A stretch of DNA of 64,000 nucleotides, from the NCBI RefSeq assembly GCF_022458985.1, contig NC_061789.1, forward strand, positions 7,358,357 to 7,422,356. Reading direction: 5' to 3'. Both the position numbers and the translations under genes were made by a program. The notes beneath the pieces were generated by a model that did not search any database, was not told the origin of the DNA, and worked only from the letters and a program-made list of their open reading frames with translations. Source of the stretch: Mugil cephalus (Eukaryota; Chordata; Actinopteri; Mugiliformes; Mugilidae). This document shows, in pieces, positions 35,761 to 49,531 of the stretch; position 1 is the first letter of the stretch, and every line of letters begins with the position of its first letter.

Positions 35761-38700
35761 GCGTAGCCCAAAGATAAAAGTCTTTCAGATGTGAGACGAA
35801 AGCTACATAATAAATAAGCGAATCTTCGAGATGCGCTAACGGACCGAATATCGACCAGTTTGTTTTGCTACTTCTTCTTCAGAAACTTACTTTAATGAAT
35901 TCTTAGATCTATAATATGTAGAATTTCAAGTGTTACGTGGACTCTTAAGAATAGATAGATTGGCAGAACTAAGAAAAGCTAGCATGAGTGTTTTGCTAGC
36001 AGTTAGCTCGTTAGCTAGAGTCGCTCACCAGATGTGTTTGTGCGTTAACAGTCTCTGACTCCCCTCATCAGTTCGTAGCACTTAACTCCCAAGCTCATCT
36101 CTTTTCCTACTGTAGGTCAGTTTATAATTTAAAATTTGAAAAACTTCAAAGGCACTACGTAGTTTTGAGCACAATGCCTAAGGAAAGACATAGCAGACTT
36201 GCTAGAGACTGTTAAATAAATACACAAACAGTCCAGGACAAATTCCACCAATAGACTAAATCAGATTAATTCATTGTTATATTTTGTAAAAAAAAAAAAA
36301 AGTGTAATCTGACATAGTGTGGGATAAGATTACATGGAATTGTTTTGGATTTGAGAGAAAGTTTCCCTAAATGTTTTTTTTCACAACCTCTTTCCTTTTG
36401 TAAAAATGACTAGGCCGTGATATCAGCATGTGTGTGGCTGTGAAAAAATGTCAGTGTGTGGGTGTTCAACACTTTTTTGTCTGCGAGCAGGCGGAGAAAA
36501 GAAGTTAAACATGCAGATGTTCATGCAGATGTCGCAACAACACAATCACGCTGAGATAAAGGTGTAAAATTTGTGTTTCACATCGCAGCATACAATGCGT
36601 TTTATGTCGGCGTACGTTGTGTAAGTGCGACTCTGAGTGAGTGTGTATGACTATGTGTGCGAGGGTGTGGGAGCCAGGCTGAGCTGGTTTTAATGGCTTC
36701 CAGAGGTTGGATGTGTGTCAGCCAATAAAAACACAAGAACCAGTAAAAACGTTGAGCAATTCAGTTCCTATATTAATGGGTTTATCGGAGGTTACGAGTG
36801 CCAGACAGAGACGACCTGTTCTGCTGGTTACGTGCGCGATCGTACTTTTACGCACATTTCCTGCAGGAGCCGGAGGAAATAATGAATGAAAACATGCAAA
36901 TAACCTCTGATCCGAAAACCTGAAGAATCTGTAGACCTGCTAAAAAAACTTGTCTCATTCCTACTACACTTATTAGTGTAATGTATTGATTTATACAACA
37001 TAACTCACTTCAAATAAAGCACTGATGTTCAAAGTGAAAGCCAACTAAAGTGCCCGCTCTTCTCTTTCTCTTCTTTTTTTATGACATACATGCATGAAAC
37101 CAGAGAGGGAATAACAATACTTTTGGTTTCAAGTTAACTACAGGATCAGTGGAACATACCCAGCCTGGCCCCTGTGATGGTCTGGGTGAAAGCAAACAGC
37201 CCGCTGGTTTCCCCTGCACGGGCCCTCGGCCTCTTAATGAAGGGTTTCTGCTCGGCTTTTTTTGGAGCCGCTGACGAACAATGTACAGATTTTACTCAGA
37301 AAACGTGTCTCACATCTAAGCAGAGAGAGAGAGACACAGGCGACGAGAGGAAGTCTAGAGTTTACGCTGTCTGTTGTTCAGCAAGTCAAGCATTTTCTAA
37401 AGGGATGTTGTGAAGCAACATCTGCAGAGACGTGCAAAGAGGCCCCTGTCAAGCAAACACTAATAAATACTTAATTTTGCTCCCGCTGCTGATTTATAAA
37501 CAGATATAACACAATGAAGCAATATTAAAGTGTGGCTTGGATTCACGGAGTAGAATATAAATGAACACAGGAAGTGATTTCATCACAGTATCGGAGGAAC
37601 GAAGCTAAGTTTACACATAAGCACATGCAAGAAACCAGCCAGAAGACAGTTGCTGCATTCGCAAAAAATAAAAGCCTTTCGCATTTCACATAAAGTAGAC
37701 ATTGGTTATCGGGGAATAATCTTACACTTGAAGCAATCGTACTGTGATTTTTAGCAGATGCAGACAATAATTCATTTCCTACAGTCGCTACATAGCCACC
37801 CAGCCCTTGTGACTCACGCGTCCGTACACAATATGCACTCTCCAACCACTACAATCAATAACCGTTGGTGTCTTACACATTGTTGGTTAGCTACAACTCA
37901 TCTTTCATGGAGCGGTTAAGCTTTTCTTCAGATTAATAGAAAGCTTCATACATCATATTCATGTCATCTAGAATAAGCGCTCGTCGACATAACCCTTTAT
38001 TTCAGAGAAAACCGCGTCGTCACTTTAAATAAAATATGACTGGCAGAAGAGTTGTTGTGCTTGTTGCACCTGCGCTAAATCCAGTCCATGCACGCAACAG
38101 AGAAGTAAAATTTGTTGTTGTTGTTATTTATATGTTGTAGCTCTCTGATGAATCACGAGCAATATTATAAATGAAGGAAGTTATGTCACTGCAGCACCAG
38201 AGGAGCAGGATGAAGCTTTGATGCGTGCAAGAAACTATACCGCAGACCGAGCTACTAACACCTTTCTACACAAATACAGAGAAGGTTCATAATAAGGCCT
38301 GATGTCATCATATTTATGCAGTTGACTTTAGTTTGCTCAATGCATTGTTTTAAAAGTATAATAACTAGTCTGGCCGACTAGGGAATGGACCGTCTGAGCC
38401 ATCCCTCTATGCTGATTGGTTCTGAGCTGGTCAGTTTCATGTGCGCCATGTTAGATACATCTAACCAATATTCACCCATAAAGTAGTGGCAATAACAGAA
38501 TAAAGTTGGATTAAAAATTAAAATATGCCACAGTGCTCAGCTGTTATGGGAGCAGAAGATTAAAAGGAAGAACTGGACGTCAACTGATTTCTCCCTGTTA
38601 TGTGAGGAAAATGTCAATGTCTCTCATTGACATTTGTTAAGACTTTATATAGGAAAAGAAAAAAAGTCACACCAACGTGAATCTTGATCTCAAAAACCCC

Positions 38701-41700
38701 AACACTGCTTTACAAATGAATGAGGTTAACCAAGCCTTGCTAGCCTTATACTAGCTAGTTATCTAGACTAAAGGCTTAGAAAAATAGCAGCTAGCGTCAT
38801 ATATACTGTGAAACCCATGTGTGTATGTAATTTATGTCGATGTAGATAGACAAATTTAATTGACACGTAACTTTACCTCGGTATGATAATGCTAAATACA
38901 GTAAGACTAGTTTAATCTTCCCTATTTCTGAGTAATTTCAAACTTTTAATGGCGATGGATGAACACAGGAGACTGAGGAGAAGGTAAACACAGCTCCATG
39001 ACTGATGAGGTGATTGTGCTAAAAAGCATTTTACAGGCTCATTTAAGATATTTAAACTAAGTAGACGTTGGGATATTTAAGCGAGGGCCTTTTACATATT
39101 GACAGACGTTGGAAATAACATTTATAGGCCCATTAATGGTGAAAATAAGACATTTATTTCAACATAGGACGTCCGCCCCGTAGGGTTACACTGTAGAATC
39201 TTCCCTCCGATGTAGCAAACATGGCGCCCATGACTTGAGTTGATTTGAGTCTCTCTAATACACGGCTCTGATCATAACTGCCACTTAATATAACTCTGTG
39301 GGGGCACACGTGCATTCATATTTCAAATAAGGGTGTGGGGTATGTTATCAGAAGCAGTCATCCAGAATAGCCTCATCTCTAAAATACAGATAAGATCGAT
39401 CATATATATATATATAGATATATATATATATATGAAGAAGAAGAAAACTGTTGTATATAGTACAGAGGTAGATGAAGAATTCATTTCTATGTAGCTACCC
39501 CAGTCTCGCAGTTTAAATATATGCATGCATTAAGTACTTTGACAAGCAAACGCAGTCCTAGCATTGGGGGGTGGTACGTACGTTTGCTAGCTACAGCAGC
39601 TACACTTGCTAAACAATCACCTTTCAGGAAGTGGTTTAGGTTTTCTGTGAGCTAAAAAAAGGCTCTGTATGTCAGTAAACATTATGTCATCCGGAATTTA
39701 TGTTTTGAAGAGGAATAACAGTGTTGATGATTCCTCAAACAATTAATCCAGTATGATTAACTGTCTCAGCTGTTCATTGTTTGCCAATGTATACAATGAG
39801 TCACTTGTGTAACTTGACAAAGCAAGGAAAACCCTTTTTTACTTTCATTTTTACACCTATAACCAGTACAAAAAACAAAAATTCAGAACCTTCCTTAGCC
39901 TAGATCGTGTCAGTGCTATTAGTAGCTAGCTATCTGTAAAGCAGGACTGAAAACTGCAACTACATCCTACCAGTAAGTTTCTCACTTGGTGTCTCTAAGC
40001 TGAAGAAAATTAATAGTCTATGGCCATTGAGTGGGGTTATTACACCAGCCTGATGCCGGTAGACCGAGGGCACATGACGGAAAATGGATCAAATCTTGAA
40101 CAAATTACTTGCATTAACGTCTTTGGGTAATTTAGAAACTATTTTAATTCTGGTGGTTTTTGGTTTTGTTTTGTTCTTGTATGCTACATTAAAGTCTATG
40201 ACGAATGTTGGGGTTATTTCCCCCCGTTAATGGAGTGTGTGTTGCAAGCCAACGTTCCCAGATGTGCTCGTCTGACGTATGACGCCATGTTTCTTTATAA
40301 AATTATGGCATGAGTAAATGGCGAATCTGATTAATCGCATGAAAGATTTAAAGAGGAGACAGTTTGTTAAATGGACCTTGAGGCAAGTTGTTTAAACTTT
40401 GAGATGGAATTTCCTAAAATGCCTTTTTTTGTGCGTTACCAGTCAATTCTTCCTTTTTATTATTATTATTTTTAAAGTTTCTCAATGAGGTAATGTAAGA
40501 ATAACAATCATTCATTGGTTAAAAAATGGTCCGAACCTGCAGACATACAGCATCATATGCATCCTAATGCCAAGAGGTCGCTTGTTTTAAAGGGCAAAAA
40601 TCCAGAATGAATAAATCCTTATACCTTATGTGGCCGTGACGCTCACCTTATCAGCCTCCTTGTATTTTGTCGCATATTTCACAGAAAATGCTTCCTCGTA
40701 GGAAGTCGACCTCTTGGGCCAGACCCTGTGAAATTCGCAGCCTTATTTTTATTGGAGGTGAAACACTTATTCAGCCGCTGGGTGAATAGAAACGTGTGTG
40801 TGTGGCGACTGGCTGCTGAATACTGAAAGGTAGGACCTATTGAATGGAAACAATGGAGCGCAGCAATAGGGTATTTTTAACTGTCACGCTAAGTGCCATA
40901 AAATCACCATTACATCATTTGCTATGGCAGTGATAGTTTCCACTTGTGCTGATATCTCTTGACATTTCCTGGGTTGATATTAGCTTGGCCATTGTATTAC
41001 TAATCTGCCACTACCTGTTAGCTGCCTGGCTTCCTTTATATACAGCCATGCAGACTTACATTCACTGACTAACAACCTGTTGGAATTAATTCATTGTTTT
41101 GTACTGGGAAAGGTAATAAATAAAAGTAAGCAGAGTTGGTTTCGGTATTCTCACATGTGACGCGCAACTACTGCAGGGGAAAATCCCCATTTCCTCTCTT
41201 AACTTGTATCAGACGGTAAAGCTAAAAATCAAGAAGGATCCGTCCCGGAGAGGGATGTTAAGTTTCCCCCTGTCATCACGCAAAAAAAGCTGTTCATGCC
41301 TTTCTTGCCTTTTATCCAGCCCACGCTCCCCTCGAGTGGAAGTCGTCGGAGCTCTTCCGAGAATCTGACCCCTGACAGAGACCGCTGCCGGTCTGAAATC
41401 GAAAAAGTTTGAATAAATCACACTGAGGCCTGTTGCTCTTTCTCATGACTCACCCACACCACGCAGCTCGTCATACATCCCTCCCCCTGTCTCCCCACAC
41501 CCACCTCCCTTTTCTCCTCTTCCCCGATGTGGGAACGGTCTCTTTGCTCTTTCTTCCATTCTGTCCTCCAAGATGAACTCATCCCAAACCGCCCCTGTAC
41601 GAACAAAACAAGCTTTCATAAAACTGCCCCTTCGCATCAAACCCCCCTGAGAGCTAATGTGGAAAGAAATACATATGTATTAAAACATGAGCGGGCCGGC

Positions 41701-42198
41701 CAGTGACCAGTGTATGAGATCCAGTGAGTTATGAATCACAGTGGAGGGTATTGTCTCCGTGGAAACCCCTCAGATGTCAGGGCAGACGCTTTTGTGACTT
41801 TGAACATAGGATCGTTTCATCCCTCGTTGCAGGTTCAGAGTTAGAAAGCTTCAGTTCTCTGAAGGAGGAACCCAATTAGGAAAGAATGCAGGTTTATCGA
41901 AGACGACCCTGGGACTTTTTGAGGCTTATCAGAGAATGTTGGACAGTGAATGTGTAAAGGGTGAAAGGTTAAATGTGAAAACCTAGGAATGCAGAGGCTG
42001 AGAGAAGGAAATGCCAGAATATGAACAGAACAAAACCTCCATGGTTAGTGGGCTGCAGGCGAACACGGTTGTAAAGTTTTAGCTAGTTTATTTGAAAATA
42101 TGTGTGGTAAAACCCACAAAAGCTAGGCGAGGTTGGCTAGACCTACAACCGGCCAGAGAAAACGAATAATGTGAGTGACGTAGGCTTCATCCTTCAAT
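35761..42198. other. Intergenic, no gene seen
   Basis: More than 6 kb without a recognisable gene. A (TA)n tract occurs at about 39,399-39,434. CTAGCTAG words are scattered at 35,980-36,020, 38,740-38,800 and 39,580-39,610. Short open frames show no domain. Confidence 0.55.
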
Positions 42199-42795
42199 CA
42201 GTACGTTTACATCACATGCACGTGATAAAAGTGAATTATTGCCTTAATCCGACTTTAACTGGACAACTCAAGTGCATGTTAACACGTTACACCAACTAAA
42301 ATCAGAGTTCTCTTTATACAATTAAGACACCCTGATGATGCGATTGGAAATCGATTTTTTTTTCCCGGCATGTATACGCCTTAATTGAACTTTAACTGGA
42401 CAACATGTCTCTGCATGCTCCACAATCACTGCGCTGGTGTGTGACCCTGGAACAAAAACATCCAAGAAAGCCGGTCGCAGAAGAAGAAGGTAAACAGAGC
42501 ATGTAGAAGTACCACCTGAGGGATAGCACGTATCGTATCTGCGCTATAATTAGCGTGCACATTATGCACGAGATAAAAAAAGCTATACTATTATCCATGT
42601 TGTTTTTATTTAAAATGCCACCACATGAACGACTCTCGTTTTTTATATGACGAATTAGGTCAACCGGAAAGGGGGCTGTATTAACATGGTATTAACCCGC
42701 TGACAAGACACATATCGCCACCTAGTGTCAGTTATTCAATTTTCTCCATTGCATGTAAACTGAGATAAGAATAAGCTGTGCATGTAAACACACAG
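42199..42795 (+). mobile_element. CAGTACGTTTACAT-ended DNA transposon (copy 2)
   Basis: Same order of internal blocks as 14,659-15,191: AACTTTAACTGGACAA, AAAACATCCAAGAAAGCCGG, TGAGGGATAGC, ATGCCACCACATGAACGACT, GGGGCTGTATTAACA(C/T)GGTATT and ATCGCCACCTAGTGT. It is longer in the 5' third, where AACTTTAACTGGACAAC occurs twice. The right end GTGCATGTAAACACACAG is less well preserved than in copy 1. Confidence 0.75.
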
Positions 42796-43510
42796 TAGCT
42801 GAATCTAAGTATAACTACATTGCTAAAGGCGCAAAAAAACAATTTGATTCGTCTGGGAGATACTTGTTGATTATTAATTCATGGGAGAGGCTTCCAGGCA
42901 ACAGAGAAGCATTAAAAGAGCAGAAATTTTTTCGTACGTTTCAATCAAACAAGCTATAGTGTTTATTTTAGTGAGTTTTTAAGGTTCTGGTCTGAGTCTT
43001 TATGCTAAGGTGCTGATGGTTGGTTTGGAGCAGATGGCACCAACAAGTGGGGTTAATTTTGTAATGTAAATTCTGGTAAAAAAGAATCCTCCAATATTAT
43101 GAGATGATATCGTAATTAAAACGAATGAACAGTGAGGTTAGTGGTGAGCTCACACAAGCAATCAGACAGCTGCAACACATAGTCAGTATAAGGGAAAAGC
43201 TGGTGTCTGACACTTATTTTGCCGGTCAAGACTTGTGAAATTAACAGGCGTCACGTTTTCTTGTAGACACACTGATGTATCCTCTAACCACTAACCATTC
43301 GCACGACAGCAATATCAATAAACGTTGAGTTGCAGCTTTTGTGGCCTGTGGTGTGAACACGCCAAAATAAGACATTGATAACATCTTTTTTTTTACAAGC
43401 CTGAGGTGGATACCTTCAAAAATCTAAATCATGCAATCTTAAGACTTAAATTTGCTACCACAAACTCTTAGAAAAAGTCTGACACAACTTGTCAGTCAGA
43501 TTTTTGTCCA
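42796..43510. other. Intergenic, no gene seen
   Basis: AT-rich sequence without a recognisable feature. Confidence 0.5.
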
Positions 43511-44331
43511 GATTAGTCGAGCAAAAATAATCGCTCAAGGCTGTTTTCTATTTCTGTGTGTGTTAAATTAAGCTAAGTTAAGCTAAGCTAAGGTAAGCTA
43601 AGCTAGCCTAGCGCTCACCAAGACGTCACGCAAGCGATTCTTCCAAGTTATTAACTTACCCTTTTACTAAGACAAAAAAAACAAAGTAACAATTTTAAAG
43701 ATGTTCTCATGTGGTGAGGGGGTTTCAAATGAGGTTGTGCATGACTCAAGGTCTTCAATGGAAAATCAAATGGGAGAACCAGTGGATTTGTGACTAATGA
43801 GGCAGGGAGCTTTCTTTAACAAGGAATAAAACATTGATTCTTCACGCAGGCCTTAAAGCTTAGTCGTCAAACTGAAACCCAGCTCGGCACAGCCATACCG
43901 GGATTAACTTTCACTTTTGCCTTTGCCGATCTTAGTCAAGCAAAAATAATCATTCAAGACCCTTCTCCTGCGTATGTGTTAAGCTAAGCTAAGCTAAGGC
44001 TCACCAAGAGTTCAGACAAGCGATTCTTCCAAGTTATTAACTTACTCTTTTAATAAGATAATAAAATAAAATAACAATTTTTAAGATGGTCTCGTATAGT
44101 CCAAACTGTGAAGGGGTTTCAAATGAGGTTGTACATGACTCAAGGTCTTTAATGGAAAATCAAATGAGAGAACCAGCGGGTTAAAGAGGCAAGGAGCTTT
44201 CTTTAATAAGGAATAAAACAGATTCTTCACGCAGGCCTAAAAGCTTAGCGGTCAGTCAAACTAAAAAAAAAAAAAACAGCTCGGCGCATCCATACCGGGA
44301 TTGACTTTCACTTTTGCCATAGCTGATGTTA
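43511..44331. repeat. Direct tandem duplication, 419-bp unit
   Basis: GCAAAAATAATCGCTCAAGG at 43,521 recurs at 43,940. The copies stay collinear through (AAGCT)n, GCGATTCTTCCAAGTTATTA, TTTCAAATGAGGTTGT, CATGACTCAAGGTCTT, TTCTTCACGCAGGCC and CCATACCGGGATT. Copy 1 has a longer AAGCT/AAGTT run (43,569-43,610) than copy 2 (43,980-43,998). No coding sequence. Confidence 0.9.
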
Positions 44332-45545
44332 ATAAACACAGCTGCCACTGAGGCAATATCCTGAATAAGCAGAAAATGACTAAACAGTCTTTTATCCGCC
44401 TGACGTCTGGGGCTCAAACTCAGCCATGTGCCAGGCTGAGTGTGAGAACTGGTGATGGTGTGCTATACATAGGAAATGAGGATGTTTGTGTTTGCATATA
44501 GACACAACCGACGTTCACATATGCTCCGTCTATGCCTGATCAAATTGGCCTCTTCCTGTGTTTATTTGTGCCAGAAAATCCCCACAGACCGTAGTAACTT
44601 TTTCCGCCTCTTGAGACGAATATCTGCTTTGTTCGAATCAGGGAAAATAAACGACGCGTTTTACTGGGTAAGGGCTGTCTGTAAAAGCTGAAAGGCTTCG
44701 ACAAAAAGGGAAAAACTTCAAGTGTGTTCTCCTCGTTAAAACATGGGAACTCGATCAGAGAGAGACATTATTACAAGGTCTGCACTGGTGAAAGAATTTA
44801 CACATTCCTCCGAGCCACTACATAAAGCACACTGTATGTAAATGTCACTTTTTTTTCTTCTTTTACAACAATCAGAGGCCAGTTTTAAACATTTGCATCT
44901 GTTTGCATGGCAGACAAAACACTTATTAAATTAGCAGAAATGGCAAACTGAACTCAAAGGATGTGACTGGGAGTGCAAACATGCGGCAGACGTGAGCAGC
45001 TGGAAAGTGCAGACTGAGAGGCAGCTCCCCTGACAGAAATACACCGGACAACATGGAAGCCGGGGAAAAGAAGCATGTCCAACATTTACATGTGTTCTCC
45101 CCATTTCCTCCCTTATTAGGAGCTCAAAGTGAGGTCGCTGCCCGGTACAGCTGCACATGAAACAGTGTGGCAGTAAAGGACTTTTGACAAAGGCGAGCTA
45201 TTTCTAGGATTCCCATAAATCTCTGATGGCAACTACAGTACTGGACACTGCATTCGGGTTTATATAGTTCCTGTGTTTTCTCTTTCTTTTTTTTTTTTTC
45301 TTTGTTTTTATCTCTGGATTTCCTCTTGCCCAACACACAGGGAGGAAAGTGTAGCCTCAGTTGGTTAGGTTAGCATAGCATTAAGTCTAGGACTGAGCTA
45401 AGAGGGAATGAAACTAGATCTGAACGAGATCTGAACCAATCCAAGCAGCCGGCTAAGAAAAACAAACTGAGTTTCCTGCGTTTGACACAAATTGTTCTGC
45501 AGGTGATAGTTTAATATTTACTTTCCGGATTGTAGAGTAAATCAT
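44332..45545. other. Intergenic, no gene seen
   Basis: No recognisable gene; T-rich tract at 45,284-45,300. Confidence 0.5.
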
Positions 45546-46115
45546 CTCTATATTTCCGAAAGCTGTTCCTTTGACACTGCATTAGAAGCTAGCAGCTCGT
45601 TAGCTAAGCTTACCCTAGCTTCCAATTGAGATTAAAAAACAAAAACATCAAAAAGGGAACAAAAAGAATCAGAATCAGGAAAGACTTTATTGCCAAGTAT
45701 ATTTGTACATACAAGGAATTTGCCTTTTGTTTGTTGCATAAGAAATATAACATATAGTTCCAAAAGCTGCTCCACTGACAGTGCATTAGAAGCTAGCTGC
45801 TCATTAGCTTAGCTTTCCTTAGACTGGAAAATGGCAAGATTTACTTTGACCTTAGAGTCAGTGATTTCATCTGCAGAAAAACATATATTTCCAAAAGCTG
45901 TTCCTTTGACACTGCGTTATAAGCTATCAGCTTGTTAGCTTAGCTTACCTTAGCTTCCAATTGAGACTGGAAAACATCAAAAAGGGAACAAAATTGCTCA
46001 AACACAACCTCAAAGCCACAGTGGGAGATTCAACTGTTCATGTTAAGCCACGAGATTGATAATGATGTTTTCAGCTGCAGAAAAACTGATTTCCGAAAGC
46101 TGTTCCTTGGGCCGA
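45546..46115. repeat. Four diverged tandem copies of an AGCTGTTCC...GCTAGCAGCT unit
   Basis: TTTCCGAAAGCTGTTCCTTT and its variants recur at about 45,552, 45,756, 45,886 and 46,090. The first three are followed by GACACTGCATTAGAAGCTAG and TTAGCTTAGCTTACCTTAGC. Copy 1 is interrupted by GAATCAGAATCAGGAAAGAC / TTTATTGCCAAGTATATTTG (45,668-45,725), a dispersed fish repeat fragment. Confidence 0.75.
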
Positions 46116-48480
46116 GTATGGCTTCCAAAGTTTCCTCTAAAACGGTGGGTTTACTGAACCTAGCAGCTCTACGTTCAGTCCAAAACACATTAACAAGGGA
46201 CTTTCTCAGAAAGGTGCAAATTATTGCTATTGTCTTAGCCAAATGACATTACACCTACTGCATGTTCACACAAGGTGAGAATTTCATTTTGAAGTGTGAT
46301 TCTTTGCACCATCTGCAACTTGTTTAGTGTCGTGTGCGGTCAGACCTTTTGAAAGACGTGTCACAAGAATGTGGAAACTGAACCCAATAGGTTTGATTAA
46401 AGGCGGCCGAATGGAAAGAAGCGGCGAGGACGAAAAGTCGCAAACAACAGCAAAGCGAAGCGAAGCTGAGCGAAGCAGGCGGACGCACAAACAGCAGTAA
46501 ATCCATGTCAAAGGCAGGACTGAGTGACTTCCTTTCTGCGGGAGCATTCGCGTCACAGGAAAATCACTCCGAGCCAGGCGTGTTGGACTGAACATACCAA
46601 ACAGAGACCCCCCCCATCCCCCCGACCTCCAGGGAGCGAGACGACAGGGTGGGTCCGGACTGGTCACTCAGTGCTAAAAAGCTTGTGGCCTTAGGGGAGA
46701 AGCAGTGACAGCTCCCTACTGTGGGAAACAAAAAGGAGACAGAGCAGAGAGTCCTGCTGTCGCGGCTTTGTGTGTTAACTAATCAGAGGCGACACGCTGA
46801 GAGCTTGTCACAGTTTCCCAGCGGGGGGGCGAACTGCCACTTGGCTGACAAGGCTCGTGAAGTGGGGGGGGACACTGCAGCCTGGTCGTCACTTGGGTGG
46901 GCAGGAATGAGTCTGGGGGCTCAGGCTCAGACGTGCATCCACGCACGGGCAGGTGTGCCGAGAGGAGCTGCTCGAGCTAAAATAAGAGCAGAGGGGTTGA
47001 GAAAACGAGCCATGTTTCGTAAAATCCCTCATTAATGCGTCGAGTGGAAATGAGTAAGCTTCCAGTTACGCGTAACTCCGTAGTCACGCCTCAGAAGCGC
47101 TATGTGACTTCATCTGTGTTTTTGTCAAGGATATCCCTCTCCTTTCGAGGCACAATGAGGCAGCTTCCTGTTTAGAGAAAGGTCCAGCTCAGTCCCTGTG
47201 TCGCCGCCCTCCTCCCCCCCTCCACCGTCCCACACCTTCACGCAATTTCCATGTTGTTCTGCCGCCTTTCGCCGCGCTCTCCCGTTTACCCAAACGGTCT
47301 GGAAACGTTCCTCAACGTGGCAAAGTACCGACGACCTCATGGAAAGTTTGCTCTTCCGAGTCCTCGAAGTTCAGCGAACGAGGTCAGGGGTCATTATTCA
47401 GAGTGAAAAATTAGCAACTTTCACTTTCAGCAGGTTCTGAATAAGAGTAATATTTAGGTCACCGATTTCTGAAAGAGAAAGTCGATTCACGCCCACACCG
47501 GTTTTGGACACGCTTTCAAATCACGCGAAACAGAAAATCAGAGTGGAAATGAAAATGAATTCGCTTGTTTTAGGAGAAATTCATTTGCTCGAGTCCAAAG
47601 ACTAGTTAATGTGATGAATAAGTGTGTTCTTTTTTTCACCGTGGATCAGAAATGTATAAGGTGGATAAATTTGGTTCATCTGAGTAAGGAAAAAGGCCAC
47701 AATCTTCTTCTCCAGCACATCTCCCCACACAAACCTGAGCTTTAAAGCCCTTCTCCAAATATTTAATGCCTTCTCCTAATGTATGTGTGACATTAAAACT
47801 TCAGAAATTTTCAAAAATTTTGCAAACAATATGAAAGAATAAACAGACACAAATTATTATTCCTAGTCAGAAACATGTTTGCGTCTTAAACAAGTCTGGA
47901 AAGCATCTATACGAGAAAAAAAAAACTACATAGATGTCATGGTTGCCACAAAAAAAGAAGAGTTTTGATGTGAACTAAAGGATAATTACAGCCGAAGCCT
48001 ATATGGGCAAGTTATTTTCTGGAATCTGGGGTTTCTGGACTGCAAAACAGATCCAGCTGCAGCACTTTCACAAATGCTTGTTTTTCCACCGACAAATCAA
48101 CTTGCGGGGCCTTTAGTTTTGAGCGCACTCTTTTTCTCTTTTATTAACTGTGGGAAATGAGAGACAGAGTGAGAGAGGGTGAGAGGGCGAGAGAGCACGA
48201 TTTCCACATAATCTGAGAAACCTGAAGAGCAGCTTAGTAATTATATGTGTACAAGTGCATAAGGACGCGGTGTGATTTTTTTTCTCTTTTCTTTTTTTAA
48301 AAAAGGCACTTGGCATCTTTCCCGTGCAGCCCGAGGGCAAACTGATAGATAAGGGGGAAAAACTTCACTTTCTTCCTCTTCTGGGACAACGACAACCAGA
48401 GATACGTAATCTGTTAGCGAGCTGCAATTTATTCCGAGGGCAAATCAAGGAGGAAAAAAAAAAAAAACCCGAAAGGGTCA
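46116..48480. other. Intergenic, no gene seen
   Basis: No recognisable gene. Poly-A, poly-G and GAGA runs are present, for example GAGAGAGGGTGAGAGGGCGAGAGAG near 48,170-48,196. Confidence 0.5.
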
Positions 48481-48539
48481 GAGTGGAAGGGGAAGGAGGG
48501 AGGAAAGATCGTTGAAGGGCACAAACACTGAGGACCAAC

Positions 48540-48692
48540 CCACTGCATGTTCAGTCCTGCCCTCTACTATTCCCCCATCACAATCGCATGTGGCTGTGCT
48601 GCGCGGAGCCTGCGTCCTCTCCTCCGGCTGTGGGATCGTCTGTGTAGCGACGCCAAACCCTGCGTGGATATTTACATTTGCAGTTTTAACAG
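48540..48692 (+). other. Candidate non-coding first exon of s1pr5
   Basis: S1P receptor genes usually have one or more non-coding 5' exons spliced to a single coding exon. A GC-richer stretch upstream of s1pr5 ends in TTTTAACAG followed by GTGCGT, a plausible donor at 48,692/48,693. The matching acceptor would be the one at 49,530-49,531. The start is arbitrary; this is inference only. Confidence 0.3.
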
Positions 48693-49531
48693 GTGCGTGG
48701 AAAACTTTTTTTCTTTAACGTTTGCGTTTTTAATAGCGTTGACGCGTTATGCGCTCGTGCGTTACTCGGTAATTTGTTGACAGTTTCCAAAAGTTTGGGA
48801 CTTGTGTTGTATTGCTACAGTTGGGATACTTTTTACTCCATCTAAAGCTAAACACGTCTCACTGCATGATTGACAATAGAAGTCGTAAAGAAATTAACTG
48901 TAGAATTAATTAGGCAGTCTGTAATATTTGCCGGTTTGGCCACTTATTGCGTATTTACGCATATATTTACGCACAGCCCCACATTAATACACGTAAGTTA
49001 TGGGCATTGAAGCATATGAACGCGTATTTACGCACGACTAGTATAAAAATAGCTGTAACGTTTGCGCATTTACTTGCATCCGGCACATTCAAGTAATTGT
49101 GCGCATTTACGCGTATAAATGTAGATTTAGGCACAACTGATAAACACATACAGTAAATGTAATCTGTGAGTAAGCTTATGTTTATTGAAGTGTAACCAAA
49201 AAAAAAGTCCTTGAAACTAGTGGGAAAACACGCAACTAAAGCCAAAGGACCGAGGAGGTCATTTTTGTAATCCACACTCCGATTAAATCATTTCTTCCAC
49301 TGAATTGTTTTATTTAACCTCTTACAGAAAATGTTCATTATCCGCTTTGGAGACTTTCCCCCATCGTTACTCACAATAATTTGCTCACTATTAAGTGTAA
49401 TCATCTTTTGTGCATTTTGGACGTTGGAGAAGTTTATAAGTGTTTGTTTAATACTCTGTTTCCTTTCCTGTAAAGTTAATTCCCAGGTTTATTTTTGTCC
49501 ATCAGTACTAACTTTCTCTTGTCTGGTGCAG

